64,000 bases of DNA, from assembly GCF_034653355.1 (NCBI RefSeq), contig NZ_JAYEER010000003.1:434001-498000 (forward strand), in the 5' to 3' direction. The notes under the pieces were generated by a model, which was given only the letters and a program-made list of their open reading frames with translations, had not been told where the DNA came from and did no database searches. The position numbers and the translations under genes are program-made. Positions 54,371 to 62,706 of this stretch are shown here, in pieces. The stretch is from Nitrospirillum sp034653355. Its GTDB lineage: Bacteria > Pseudomonadota > Alphaproteobacteria > Azospirillales > Azospirillaceae. How positions within the stretch are numbered: position 1 is the stretch's first letter; every line of letters starts with the position of its first letter.

Positions 54371-54712
54371 ATGTCTCAATCCCGTGTTTCATCCGCCGTG
54401 CGGCAGGCCGCCGACGTTCCTGCCACGCCGCAAACGGCCGTGACCGTCGCGGCCGCCCTGGCCGGCGCCCTGGCGCTGGCGGCATTCGCCGGTTCGGCCC
54501 ACGCCGCCGACGCCACCGAGAAGTGCTACGGCATCTCCAAGGCCGGGCAGAACAGCTGCGCCAACGCCACCGGCAGCCATTCCTGCGCGGGCCAGTCGAC
54601 CAAGAATTACGATGGCCAGGACTGGAAGGCCGTGAAGGCCGGCACCTGCAGCGGCATGGGCGGCAAGACGGAGCCGTTCAACGGCACCGGCACACCCAAG
54701 GAAGGCAAGTAA
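54371..54712 (+). CDS. BufA1-type (DUF2282) periplasmic bufferin-like metallophore precursor
   Basis: A 113-aa exported small protein. After the signal peptide (cut near AHAAD), the mature part has CYGISKAGQNSCANATGSHS, then CAGQSTKNYDGQDW and GTC: four conserved cysteines of the DUF2282/BufA1 family. In related operons this precursor is modified by a DUF692 enzyme (BufB) with partner BufC and binds copper. No bufB or bufC gene is seen nearby. The start is chosen at the Met before the signal peptide. Confidence 0.78.
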   Translation: MSQSRVSSAVRQAADVPATPQTAVTVAAALAGALALAAFAGSAHAADATEKCYGISKAGQNSCANATGSHSCAGQSTKNYDGQDWKAVKAGTCSGMGGKTEPFNGTGTPKEGK

Positions 54713-54722
54713 GCGTTCCGGC

Positions 54723-54747
54723 GGCGGGGCGGGCCGGCCGCCCCGCC
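54723..54747. terminator. GC-rich hairpin after the bufferin-like gene
   Basis: GGCGGGGCGG and CCGCCCCGCC form a ten-base stem with a five-base loop, followed by GTCATTT. It is a plausible terminator, though with a short T-run. Confidence 0.5.
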
Positions 54748-54748
54748 G

Positions 54749-54980
54749 TCATTTCAAGACAAGGGCGCCCCAGAGCCCCCCGTCAGGTGGGCGACACCCG
54801 TCTCCAGCGGGACCACCAAATCCATCCGCGCCAGAACGGCGGCGGTGGCGGCCAGGCCGCGCCCACCGCCGCCAAATCGCGCCGCCTGTCGTCGGTCTGG
54901 ATGCGAACCCAACCCACCTCACCCGCCAGCGACGGTTCGGCCAATAGGGGCGGCCAATAGGGGCGGTAGGCATGCCCCAC
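54749..54980 (-). pseudogene. Decayed C-terminal piece of a TPR glycosyltransferase
   Basis: On this strand one frame reads RPYWPPLLAEPSLAGEVGWV, then RIQTDDRRRDL. After a frameshift near 54860 the next frame reads AVLARMDLVVPLETGVAHLT with a stop at its end. Both parts match the C-terminal domain at 51.9-52.4 kb (LAGRVGWVSVQTDDGRRDLE and QVDVVITLDTAVAHLAGG). The front part and active Trp-rich end are missing. It is a broken duplicate. Confidence 0.75.
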
Positions 54981-55105
54981 CGGCGGCCCTGCGTCGCCCC
55001 GATGGCGGGCAGGACCGGGTCGCTCCCGCCCGGATCATGGTCTAGGGTGGCCTTGGTCCGTATCGTCCCTCCCGTGCATCATTTCCCCAGAAGGGGCCGT
55101 TTCCC

Positions 55106-56467
55106 ATGGCATTGGCAGCATACCGACGCACCCGCCGTTTGTGGCTTTCGCGCGAGGGCTGGCAGCGGCGGCTGGTGTTCTGGGGCGGCGGTGTTCTGGT
55201 GGGCCTGGCGGCCGTCATCTTCGCCACCCTGGCCGACAGGGCGCAGGAGCTTTTCAGCGGCGCCATCGCCGGCCGGCCCTGGTTGCCCTTGCTGCTGACC
55301 CCGGCCGGGTTGGCGATGTCGGCCTGGCTGACTCGGGCCTATTTCCCCAACGCCGGCGGCAGCGGCATCCCCCAAGCCATCGCCGCGCGGGAATTGCGCG
55401 ACCAGCGGGAACGGACGGCGCTGGTCTCCATCCGCCTGGCGGTGGGCAAGATCGTGCTGACCCTGCTGGGCCTGGCGGTCGGCGCCTCCATCGGGCGCGA
55501 GGGGCCGACGGTGCAGGTGGGCGCTTCCCTCATGCACCGGGTGGGCGCCACCTTTGGCGGGCGTTTCCCCGGCCTGCTGCTGGCCGGCGGCGCGGCCGGC
55601 GTCGCCGCCGCCTTCAACACCCCCCTGGCCGGCATCGTCTTCGCCATCGAGGAGATGGGGCGCGGCTTCGACATGCGCACAGGCGCCCTGGTGCTGGCCG
55701 CCGTGACCGTGGCCGGCGCCGCCCCGCTGGCCATCCAGGGCGATTATCTCTATTTCGGCCAGAGCACGGCGCACATGGCCACCTGGCAGGACTGGGCGTT
55801 GGTGCCCCTGTGCGGCATCATCGGCGGCCTGGCCGGTGGGGCCTTCAGCCGCCTGGTGGTGCGCATGGCCAAGGGCGTGGGCCATTGGCCCGGCCATGCC
55901 GGCCGGGCGGGGCGATGGATCAAGGCCCATCCCATCCCCTTTGCCGCCCTGTGCGGCCTGGCTCTGGCCCTGCTGGGCCTGGCCACCGGCGGCGACACCT
56001 ACGGCACCGGCTACGCCCAGGCCAAGGCCTTGCTGGAGGCGACGGCCCATCCGCAAGCCGCGGCCGCCGTCTCCCCCCTGTTCGGGCCGGCCAAGTGGCT
56101 GGCCACGGCCCTGTCGTCCATCAGCGGCATCCCCGGCGGCATCTTCTCCCCCTCACTGGCCGTAGGCGCCGGTTTAGGTGCAGAACTGGGGCACCTACTG
56201 CCCGGCGCCAACGCCGAGGTCGCGGTTCTGGTGGGCATGGTCGCCTACTTCGCCGGCGTGGTGCAGGCGCCCATCACCGCCTTCGTCATCGTGCTGGAGA
56301 TGACGGGCAACCACGCCATGGCCGTGCCCATCATGGCCGGCAGCCTGATCGGCTGCGGCGCCGCCCGCGTCATGGGGGCGGAGGCCGTCTACCACGCCCT
56401 GTCCCACGGCTTCCTGGACCGGGCGCACAAGGCCATCGCCGCGCGGGGACCGTCCGCCGCCCGCTGA
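55106..56467 (+). CDS. ClC-family chloride channel/transporter
   Basis: A 453-aa inner-membrane protein. It has the ion-binding segments of ClC proteins: GSGIPQAIAA, GREGPTVQVGAS with the gating Glu, and SSISGIPGGIFSPSLAVG. About ten hydrophobic segments are seen. It either exchanges H+ for Cl- or conducts Cl-; the first gating Glu is present, and the second, proton-transfer Glu cannot be confirmed. There are no CBS domains. Confidence 0.92.
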   Translation: MALAAYRRTRRLWLSREGWQRRLVFWGGGVLVGLAAVIFATLADRAQELFSGAIAGRPWLPLLLTPAGLAMSAWLTRAYFPNAGGSGIPQAIAARELRDQRERTALVSIRLAVGKIVLTLLGLAVGASIGREGPTVQVGASLMHRVGATFGGRFPGLLLAGGAAGVAAAFNTPLAGIVFAIEEMGRGFDMRTGALVLAAVTVAGAAPLAIQGDYLYFGQSTAHMATWQDWALVPLCGIIGGLAGGAFSRLVVRMAKGVGHWPGHAGRAGRWIKAHPIPFAALCGLALALLGLATGGDTYGTGYAQAKALLEATAHPQAAAAVSPLFGPAKWLATALSSISGIPGGIFSPSLAVGAGLGAELGHLLPGANAEVAVLVGMVAYFAGVVQAPITAFVIVLEMTGNHAMAVPIMAGSLIGCGAARVMGAEAVYHALSHGFLDRAHKAIAARGPSAAR

Positions 56468-56597
56468 CCCCCTTTTCCCGTCACGCCTGCCTATGTCAGC
56501 TTTGGATGACATGGTGTAACTTATCTTTGACACAGCGTAATGTCCGGTATATTTAACATCATGTGCGCTAATCTTTACCCTTGAAGGGAGATGCAGC

Positions 56598-56999
56598 ATG
56601 ACGTTCCGGGAGAAAAGCGCGCTGGCCACCACCCTCGCGCTGGCGCTGGTCTACGGGTTCTATGCCTGGCGGGTGTGGGGTGTGGGGGGCCCGCCGGCGG
56701 CGGCGATGCCGGGTATGGTGGGTGTGGCCCTGGCCCAGGCCATCGTCGTGGCCGTGGCCCACATCGCGCTGGCCATCCACCGCCGACCCGAACGGCCGGA
56801 TGAGCGCGACCAGGCCGCCGCCCTGCGCGGCCAACGCAACGCCTATTACGTCCTGCTGACGGGGGCCATCGGCGTGCTGTGGCTGGCGCTGCGCGGCCAG
56901 CCCGGCCTGACCGTGGCCCACGCCATGCTGGCCTCGGTCGTGCTGGCGGAAATCGTCCGCTATGCCTCGCAGGCGGTGTTCTACCGGTGGGGATACTGA
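56598..56999 (+). CDS. Four-helix membrane protein, partner of an XRE regulator
   Basis: A 133-aa protein with four hydrophobic segments (about 8-27, 38-58, 82-100 and 105-125) and a short charged loop (RRPERPDERDQAAALRGQRN). AGGGAG precedes the ATG. Five bases after its stop is the start of an XRE regulator gene, so the two form one operon. The layout equals that at 50.5-51.1 kb. Confidence 0.75.
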   Translation: MTFREKSALATTLALALVYGFYAWRVWGVGGPPAAAMPGMVGVALAQAIVVAVAHIALAIHRRPERPDERDQAAALRGQRNAYYVLLTGAIGVLWLALRGQPGLTVAHAMLASVVLAEIVRYASQAVFYRWGY

Positions 57000-57003
57000 G
57001 CCC

Positions 57004-57228
57004 ATGGGCCAGACCCCCATTCGCAACACCATCCGCGCCCTGCGCTTCCAGAACGGCGAGATGACCCAGCAGGCCCTGGCCGACCGCGTGGGCGTCACCC
57101 GCCAGACCATCATCGCCATCGAGCAGGGCCGCTATTCCCCCTCGCTGGAAGCGGCCTTCCGCATCGCCGCCGTCTTCGGCGTGCCACTGGAAGCGGTGTT
57201 CCAATATGGCGGGGCCGGCGAGGGCTGA
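57004..57228 (+). CDS. XRE-family HTH regulator
   Basis: A 74-aa HTH protein: RNTIRALRFQNGEMTQQALA, then GVTRQTIIAIEQGRYSPSLE and IAAVFGVPLEAVFQY. It is similar in size and pattern to the one at 50.9 kb. It is probably translated together with the membrane protein before it. Start 57004 is used because it gives the usual N-terminus. Confidence 0.85.
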   Translation: MGQTPIRNTIRALRFQNGEMTQQALADRVGVTRQTIIAIEQGRYSPSLEAAFRIAAVFGVPLEAVFQYGGAGEG

Positions 57229-57305
57229 CCAACGGCCTATACCGGGTTCGGAGGTCACCGTCGTATATTGCATACGATAAGAACCCCGCCTGGAGCCTTC
57301 ACGCT

Positions 57306-58403
57306 ATGATCCGATCCCTCGCCCGCGCTGTCGGTGCGCCCTTGTTGTTGGGCGCCGCCCTGCTGGCCAGTGCCGCCGCCCTCGCTGCGGAGCCGGTGAA
57401 GCCCGTCACCACGGAAGGTGACGTGACGGTGAGGGAGTTCAAGTTCAAGACCGGCGAGACACTGCCCGAGGTGCGGCTGCACTACACCACCCTGGGCACG
57501 CCGCATCGCGACGCCAAGGGCCGGGTCGACAACGCCATCCTGATCATGCATGGCACGGGCGGCACGGGCGCCCAGTTCCTGCGCCCGCAGTTCAGCGACG
57601 TGCTGTTCCAGCCGGGCGGCGTGCTGGACCCGGCGCGCTACTACATCATCCTGCCCGACGATGTGGGCCACGGTAAGTCCAGCAAGCCCAGCGACGGCCT
57701 GCACGCCCATTTCCCGCAGTATGACTACGACGACATGGTGGCGCTGGAACATCAGCTGGTGACCAGGCTGGGCGTGAACCATCTGCGCCTGGTCATGGGC
57801 ACGTCCATGGGCTGCATGCACGCCTTCGTCTGGGGCGAGACCTACCCCGACGCCATGGACGCGCTGATGCCCCTGGCCTGCCTGCCGCAGGCCATCGCAG
57901 GCCGCAACCGTCTGTGGCGCCAGATGTCCATCGCCGCCATCAAGGCCGACCCCGCCTGGCAGGGGGGCGAGTACAAGACCCAGCCCAAGGAAGGCCTGCG
58001 CACCGCCGCCGCCCTGCTGTCCATCGCCGGCAGCGCCCCCATCCAGATGCAGAAGACCTACCCCACCCGCGAGGCCGCCGACGCGGCGGTGGAGAAAATC
58101 CTGGACGTCAGCGGAATGGAGGCCAACGACCTGATCTACCAGCTGGACGCCTCGCGCACTTACGACCCGTCGCCCAAGCTGGAGACCATCAAGGCGCCGG
58201 TGCTGTGGATCAATTCCGGCGACGATTTCATCAACCCGCCGGAACTGGGCCTGGCCGAGCAACTGGTGACGCGCATCCCCCAGGGCCAGTTCGTCCTGAT
58301 GCCGGCCAGCGACCAGACCCACGGCCACGGCAGCCATACCTGGGCCGTGCTGTGGCAGGACAAGCTGGCCGACCTGCTGGCCCGGACCGCGCCCAAGAAC
58401 TGA
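57306..58403 (+). CDS. Exported alpha/beta-hydrolase, MetX-like
   Basis: A 365-aa protein with a signal peptide (cut near ALAAEP). The fold is like homoserine acetyltransferase: LHYTTLGTPHRDAKGRVDNA, LPDDVGHGKSSKP, the nucleophile elbow GTSMGCMHAFVWGE (about 167), an Asp in NSGDDFIN (about 303) and a terminal His in HGSHTWAV. Signal peptide and context argue against a role in methionine synthesis; it is probably an esterase or acyltransferase in the periplasm. Confidence 0.8.
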   Translation: MIRSLARAVGAPLLLGAALLASAAALAAEPVKPVTTEGDVTVREFKFKTGETLPEVRLHYTTLGTPHRDAKGRVDNAILIMHGTGGTGAQFLRPQFSDVLFQPGGVLDPARYYIILPDDVGHGKSSKPSDGLHAHFPQYDYDDMVALEHQLVTRLGVNHLRLVMGTSMGCMHAFVWGETYPDAMDALMPLACLPQAIAGRNRLWRQMSIAAIKADPAWQGGEYKTQPKEGLRTAAALLSIAGSAPIQMQKTYPTREAADAAVEKILDVSGMEANDLIYQLDASRTYDPSPKLETIKAPVLWINSGDDFINPPELGLAEQLVTRIPQGQFVLMPASDQTHGHGSHTWAVLWQDKLADLLARTAPKN

Positions 58404-58413
58404 AAGGGTGGGA

Positions 58414-59277
58414 TTAAAGGGCGTCCAGCGGGATTTTCAGGTAGCGGACGCCGTTCCCTTCGGGCGGGGGCAGGTTCCCCGCCCGGACGTTGACCTGCAC
58501 CGAGGGCAGCAGCAGGCGCGGCGTTGCCAACCCAGCGTCGCGCTGCCGCCGCAGGGTGACGAAGGTCGCCTCATCCACGCCGTCGCGCAGGTGGATGTTG
58601 TGGGCGCGCTGGTCCGCCACCGTGCTTTCCCAGGCGTAATGGTCGCGGCCAGGCGCCTTGTAATCGTGCGCGGTGAACAGCCTCGTCTCCGGCGGCAGAT
58701 CCAGCAGGCGGCGGACGGAGCGATAGAGCGTGGCGGCATCGCCGCCCGGGAAATCCGTCCGCGCGCTGCCGTAATCCGGCTGGAACAGCGTGTCGCCCAC
58801 GAAAGCGACGTCACCGATCAAGTAACTGACGTCGGCCGGGGTATGGCCGGGCGTATGCAGCGCGCGCAAGGTCAGCCCGCCCAGGGCCGCCACCTCCCCA
58901 TCCTGGAACAGATGGTCGAACTGCCGCCCATCGGCCGCGAAATCGTCCCCCAGGTTGAACAGCCGGCCGAAGATCGCTTGCGTCCGCCGCACCTCCGCCC
59001 CGATGCCGGTCTGGCCGCCCAGCGCCCGCCGCAGATAGGGGGCGGCGGACAGGTGGTCGGCATGGATATGGCTCTCCAGGATCCATTGGACTGACAGGTC
59101 CCGGGCCCGCACGGCGGCGATGATCCGGTCGGCCGAAGCCGTGGCGGTGCGTCCTGATTTGGGGTCGAAGTCCAGCACGCTGTCGATGACGGCCGCCGCC
59201 CCGCTGGCGGGGTCGGCGACCAGATAGGTCACGGTGTTGGTGGCATCGTCGAAGAAGGCCTGCACGTCCGGGGCCAT
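58414..59277 (-). CDS. MBL-fold hydrolase, Blh/persulfide-dioxygenase-like
   Basis: A 287-aa metallo-beta-lactamase-fold protein with HIHADH (about 70-75), LHTPGHTPADVSYL, FVGDTLFQPDYGSARTDFPG and FTAHDYK. These motifs match Blh-type or ETHE1-like persulfide dioxygenases, which oxidise glutathione persulfide. A GGAAGGAAAG site precedes the ATG. It is divergent from bigR and shares its operator. Confidence 0.88.
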   Translation of the reverse strand: MAPDVQAFFDDATNTVTYLVADPASGAAAVIDSVLDFDPKSGRTATASADRIIAAVRARDLSVQWILESHIHADHLSAAPYLRRALGGQTGIGAEVRRTQAIFGRLFNLGDDFAADGRQFDHLFQDGEVAALGGLTLRALHTPGHTPADVSYLIGDVAFVGDTLFQPDYGSARTDFPGGDAATLYRSVRRLLDLPPETRLFTAHDYKAPGRDHYAWESTVADQRAHNIHLRDGVDEATFVTLRRQRDAGLATPRLLLPSVQVNVRAGNLPPPEGNGVRYLKIPLDAL

Positions 59278-59343
59278 GGCGCTTTCCTTCCAAAAAGGGA
59301 TGTCCGGCCTTGCCGGAACGCTTGCATGAAGCTGGTGTCTTCC

Positions 59344-59383
59344 AATATATTAGTTAAGTCTAATTTAGACATTAGGAATATAT
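59344..59383. promoter_or_regulatory. Operator of the BigR-type repressor
   Basis: The AT-rich region between the Blh and BigR genes contains GTCTAA-T-TTAGAC as perfect core arms, flanked by ATTAG/ATTAG and ATATAT on both sides. This type of AT-rich palindrome is bound by BigR proteins, and it covers the promoter of both divergent genes. Confidence 0.6.
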
Positions 59384-59384
59384 C

Positions 59385-59702
59385 ATGTATCTTCCCGATC
59401 CCATGGCCTTGGAGGTCCGCGCGGCTGAGGCGGAAGCCTTTCTGCGGTCGCTGGCCAGCCGGCACCGGCTGATGATCCTATGCACCCTGATGCAGGGGGA
59501 AATGACGGTGGGCGCCTTGGTCCAGCAGTTGGGGCTGGCACAGTCCAACCTGTCGCAGCACTTGGCCAAATTGCGGGATGAAGGGCTGGTCGCCACCCGG
59601 CGGGAGGGGACGGTTATCCACTACCGCATCGGGTCGGACAAGGTACGCCCCATGTTACAGGCGTTGTACGACCTGTTCTGCGCGCCGGAGGGGCGACCGT
59701 GA
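59385..59702 (+). CDS. bigR: BigR/SqrR-type persulfide-responsive ArsR repressor
   Basis: A 105-aa ArsR-family repressor. The winged HTH covers about 22-80 (QLGLAQSNLSQHLAKLRDEG). Cys33 (LMILCTLMQG) and Cys99 (LYDLFCAPEG) match the two sensing cysteines of BigR/SqrR in spacing (66 residues). When these form a polysulfide bridge, the protein leaves the DNA and the sulfide genes are expressed. It is followed directly by the YeeE-type gene, with a TGA/GTG overlap. Confidence 0.85.
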   Translation: MYLPDPMALEVRAAEAEAFLRSLASRHRLMILCTLMQGEMTVGALVQQLGLAQSNLSQHLAKLRDEGLVATRREGTVIHYRIGSDKVRPMLQALYDLFCAPEGRP

Positions 59703-60124
59703 GCGGACTCACCCCCATCCCCGCCCTGGCCGGCGGGGCCCTGATCGGCGGGGCGGCGGCGCTACTATGGCTGGGCCTGGGCCGTATCGCCGGCATCAGC
59801 GGCGTCGTGGGTGGCCTGATGACCGCCGCCCGGGGCGACCGGGCCTGGCGCCTGGCCTTCCTGGCCGGACTGATGGCGGCGCCGGCGCTGTACGGCTGGG
59901 CGGGTGGCCCGGTGCCGGCGGGCGCGCCGCCGGCCAGCCCAGCCCTGGTCATCGGCGGCGGACTGCTGGTGGGGCTGGGCACACGGCTGGGCGGCGGTTG
60001 CACCAGCGGCCACGGTGTTTGCGGCCTTGCCCGCCTGTCACGGCGCTCGGCGGCAGCCACCCTGGTCTTCATGGCCACGGCGGCGCTGACCGTCTTCCTC
60101 CACCATCATATCCTGGGAGGCTGA
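59699..60124 (+). CDS. YeeE/YedE-type sulfur transporter, first half
   Basis: A 141-aa membrane protein with four hydrophobic segments and the cysteine motif GGGCTSGHGVCGLARLSRRS typical of the family. GTG start overlaps the bigR stop. The family transports thiosulfate or related sulfur compounds. It forms a pair with the next gene to build a complete unit. Confidence 0.82.
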   Translation: MSGLTPIPALAGGALIGGAAALLWLGLGRIAGISGVVGGLMTAARGDRAWRLAFLAGLMAAPALYGWAGGPVPAGAPPASPALVIGGGLLVGLGTRLGGGCTSGHGVCGLARLSRRSAAATLVFMATAALTVFLHHHILGG

Positions 60125-60128
60125 GCCC

Positions 60129-60614
60129 ATGCGCCGCCTGATCTTGGCCTTGGCCGCCGGCCTGGTGTTCGGCCTGGGCCTGACCGTGTCATCCATGATC
60201 AACCCGGCCAAGGTGCTGGCCTTCCTGGATGTGGCCGGTGATTGGGACGCCAGCCTGGCCCTGGTCATGGCGGCGGCGGTGCCCATGGCCTGGAGCGGCT
60301 TCGCCCTGGCACGCCGGCGCGCCACCCCCCTGGCCGCATCCGTCTTCCAGCCGCCGACGGCCCGCGCCATCGATCGCCGGCTGGTGGTCGGGGCCATCCT
60401 GTTCGGCGCCGGCTGGGGGCTGGTGGGCTATTGCCCTGGACCGGCCCTGGCCGCCCTGGGCGTCGCGGTGGCGGACCCGGAGGGGACTGATCTGACGGGT
60501 GCCCCCCTGTTCGTTCTGGCCATGCTGGTCGGGATGGCCGTCGTCGCCCTCATCGATCGCCGCGTATCATTGCGCTTCCCCTCAACGGGCAGCAGCGGCG
60601 CCCGCAGGGGATAG
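60129..60614 (+). CDS. YeeE/YedE-type sulfur transporter, second half (DUF6691)
   Basis: A 161-aa membrane protein with segments FGLGLTVSSMINPAKVLAFL and GAILFGAGWGLVGYCPGPAL, the second-half signature with a conserved Cys. It starts four bases after the stop of the first half. Together they form a two-gene transporter under BigR. Confidence 0.82.
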   Translation: MRRLILALAAGLVFGLGLTVSSMINPAKVLAFLDVAGDWDASLALVMAAAVPMAWSGFALARRRATPLAASVFQPPTARAIDRRLVVGAILFGAGWGLVGYCPGPALAALGVAVADPEGTDLTGAPLFVLAMLVGMAVVALIDRRVSLRFPSTGSSGARRG

Positions 60615-60632
60615 GCATCCACATAAGGGAAA

Positions 60633-60655
60633 CGGGCGCCCCGTCAGGGCGCCCG
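60633..60655. terminator. Terminator-like hairpin
   Basis: CGGGCGCCC and GGGCGCCCG form the stem with a five-base loop, between the convergent transporter and alpha-galactosidase genes. T-runs are short. Confidence 0.6.
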
Positions 60656-60663
60656 CAGGTTTA

Positions 60664-61878
60664 CTAAACGGCCGGACGCACGGTCACCATGACCACGCCA
60701 TGGGGCGCCACCTCGGCCGTGTAGCCTCCCTTGGAGGTACCCTGGTCCTTGGCCAGCCACAGGTCGCGCACCTTGGCCGGCAGCTTGGCCGGATAACCCA
60801 GGTCCGTCCAGTTGACAGTGATCTTGGCCGGTGCCGCGCCCCGGTTCAACAATATGACGGCGCGGTCGCCGTTGGCCAGCGGGCGGGCCCAGACCTCCAG
60901 TTCACCCTGCTTGGCCACGCGGCGGCCCTGGGCGCCCAGGGGATCCTGGTCCACGGCGATGACCTCGGCATTGGTCAGGATGGCCCTGGTGGCCGGGCTC
61001 ATGCTGGTCAGATCGTTGCCGGCGATCAGCGGGGCGGCCAACAGGGCCCACAGGCTGAAGTGGGAGCGGTATTCCGTCTCTGTCATGCCGCCGTTGCCGA
61101 CCTCCAGCATGTCGGGGTCATTCCAATGGCCCGGGCCGGCGTAGGGGTAGAGGTCGGCCTCCAGATCCAGGATGTCCATGATGCCCAGGGAATAGTCCTT
61201 CTTGCCCTGCCAGCCGTCATAGATATCGCCGGTGCTGCGCCACAGGTTGCCCACGGTCTGGGCCCACAGCCAGGGCTTGGCCGTGCCCCATTCGCACATG
61301 CTGAAGACGATGTCGCGACCGGACGCCCGGAGCGCATCGCTCATCAGCGTGTAGGCGGCCTTGGCGTCCAGCGTGCCGGTATAGCACCAGTCATATTTCA
61401 GGTAGTCCACCCCCCATGCGGCATATTGGGCGGCATCCTGGTATTCATGCCCCAGGCTACCGGGTCGCTTGCCGCAGGTCATCTTGCCGGCGTCGGAATA
61501 GATGCCGAACTTCAGGCCCTTGGAGTGGATGTAGTCGCCCAGGGCCTTGAGACCGGAGGGGAAGCGGACGGGGTCGGGCTGCATGTCGCCGTGGGCGTCA
61601 CGGGCGCCATGCCAACAGTCGTCGATCACCACATATTTATAGCCGGCGCCGGCCATGCCGGAGGACACCAGGGCATCGGCCGCCTTGCGGATGACGTCCT
61701 CATTGATCTCGCAGGCGAACTTGTTCCACGTGTTCCAGCCCATGGGCGGGGTCAGGGCCAAGCCGTTGGCCGGGCGCGGCGGTTCCATATCCTTGGGGTC
61801 GTCCGCCCGGGCCGGGTGGGCCAAGATCAGCAGGGGCACGACAAGCAAGGCGGCCAGGGCCAGGAGCATTCTTCGCAT
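60664..61878 (-). CDS. Alpha-galactosidase (GH27), exported
   Basis: A 404-aa secreted glycosidase. A signal peptide (LLALAALLVVPLLILAHPARA) is followed by the (beta/alpha)8 barrel: TPPMGWNTWNKF, YVVIDDCWH, nucleophile Asp163 in YLKYDWCYTG and acid/base Asp218 in RSTGDIYDGW. A C-terminal beta domain is at about 320-400. It removes terminal alpha-galactose from oligosaccharides. No transporter is adjacent. Confidence 0.93.
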   Translation of the reverse strand: MRRMLLALAALLVVPLLILAHPARADDPKDMEPPRPANGLALTPPMGWNTWNKFACEINEDVIRKAADALVSSGMAGAGYKYVVIDDCWHGARDAHGDMQPDPVRFPSGLKALGDYIHSKGLKFGIYSDAGKMTCGKRPGSLGHEYQDAAQYAAWGVDYLKYDWCYTGTLDAKAAYTLMSDALRASGRDIVFSMCEWGTAKPWLWAQTVGNLWRSTGDIYDGWQGKKDYSLGIMDILDLEADLYPYAGPGHWNDPDMLEVGNGGMTETEYRSHFSLWALLAAPLIAGNDLTSMSPATRAILTNAEVIAVDQDPLGAQGRRVAKQGELEVWARPLANGDRAVILLNRGAAPAKITVNWTDLGYPAKLPAKVRDLWLAKDQGTSKGGYTAEVAPHGVVMVTVRPAV

Positions 61879-62002
61879 GGGACGTTCCTCGAGTGGCTGA
61901 CCCCATCGCCCGGGGGTCTTGTTGGGCGGTCAGTGCCGCCATGGCCGCATTTATAGGATAAATAAGCCAATTTGAAAATCATTTGGTTGCCTGAATATGA
62001 CA

Positions 62003-62031
62003 AAGCCCCCGGGGAATGTTCCCGGGGGCTT
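62003..62031. terminator. Strong terminator hairpin
   Basis: AAGCCCCCGGG and CCCGGGGGCTT form an 11-base stem around GAATGTT. It lies downstream of the Ser/Pro-rich gene on the minus strand, whose stop is at about 62095; the A-run in front reads as T on that strand. Confidence 0.7.
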
Positions 62032-62094
62032 CGCACAACGCACCTGTAAGGGAGATGGACGGGTACCTTGCAGGCGCGCGTCCCGAAGGAACCT

Positions 62095-62706
62095 TTACAG
62101 GCGGGGGTTATCCGGTTGGCTGGTGGAACCGGTGGTGCCACTGTCCGGACTGGACGGCGCGGGCGGCGGCGGGGCCGCCTCTTCCTGGTTCTGGCCCGGA
62201 TCGGTCTTCTTCTGGGCGGTGTGCTTGGCCGACTTCCTGACCTTGGACGACTTCGCGGCCTTGCCCTTGTCGTCGTTGGGATCATGCGGCGGCAGCGGCT
62301 GCACCACCGGCGGCTTCTCCGTCACAGCCTGGCTGGACGAGGACGAGGGCATGGAACCGCTCTGGTCCGATGGTGCCGGGGGCATGGCCGACGGCGACGA
62401 CACATCCGGCTGGTCCATACCGGGCTGCTGGCCAGGCTGCTGCCCCATGCCGGCGCGATCGCCGGGCAGGCCGTGGGAATTGGACGGGCTGGGGCTGGTG
62501 GCGTCCGGCGCCGGCGGCAGGGTCGACGGCGTGCCGCCGCGGCTGGTGTCTTCCGATTGCGGCGTGCCCGGCATGGGCGTGCCCTCCGGCGGCGCGGTCT
62601 GCGCCCAGGCGGCGGCGCTCAGGACGGGGGCGGACGCCAGGCCGGCGGCCAGGGTCAGCGCGGTCGCCGTGCGGGCCCAACCCGCGGTGGTCAACTTCGT
62701 GAACAT
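62095..62706 (-). CDS. Ser/Pro-rich exported protein
   Basis: A 203-aa protein with a signal peptide (cut near AAAWAQ). The rest is low-complexity Pro/Ser/Gln (e.g. MPPAPSDQSGSMPSSSSSQA) with a Lys-rich short part (KGKAAKSSKVRKSAKHTAQK). GGAGGAC precedes the ATG. It may be a cell-envelope linker or a secreted filler; there is no domain. Confidence 0.6.
   Translation of the reverse strand: MFTKLTTAGWARTATALTLAAGLASAPVLSAAAWAQTAPPEGTPMPGTPQSEDTSRGGTPSTLPPAPDATSPSPSNSHGLPGDRAGMGQQPGQQPGMDQPDVSSPSAMPPAPSDQSGSMPSSSSSQAVTEKPPVVQPLPPHDPNDDKGKAAKSSKVRKSAKHTAQKKTDPGQNQEEAAPPPPAPSSPDSGTTGSTSQPDNPRL

Noticed and set aside
60499..61956. 485-codon plus-strand frame
   Set aside because: It is antisense to the alpha-galactosidase, which has both catalytic Asp residues.
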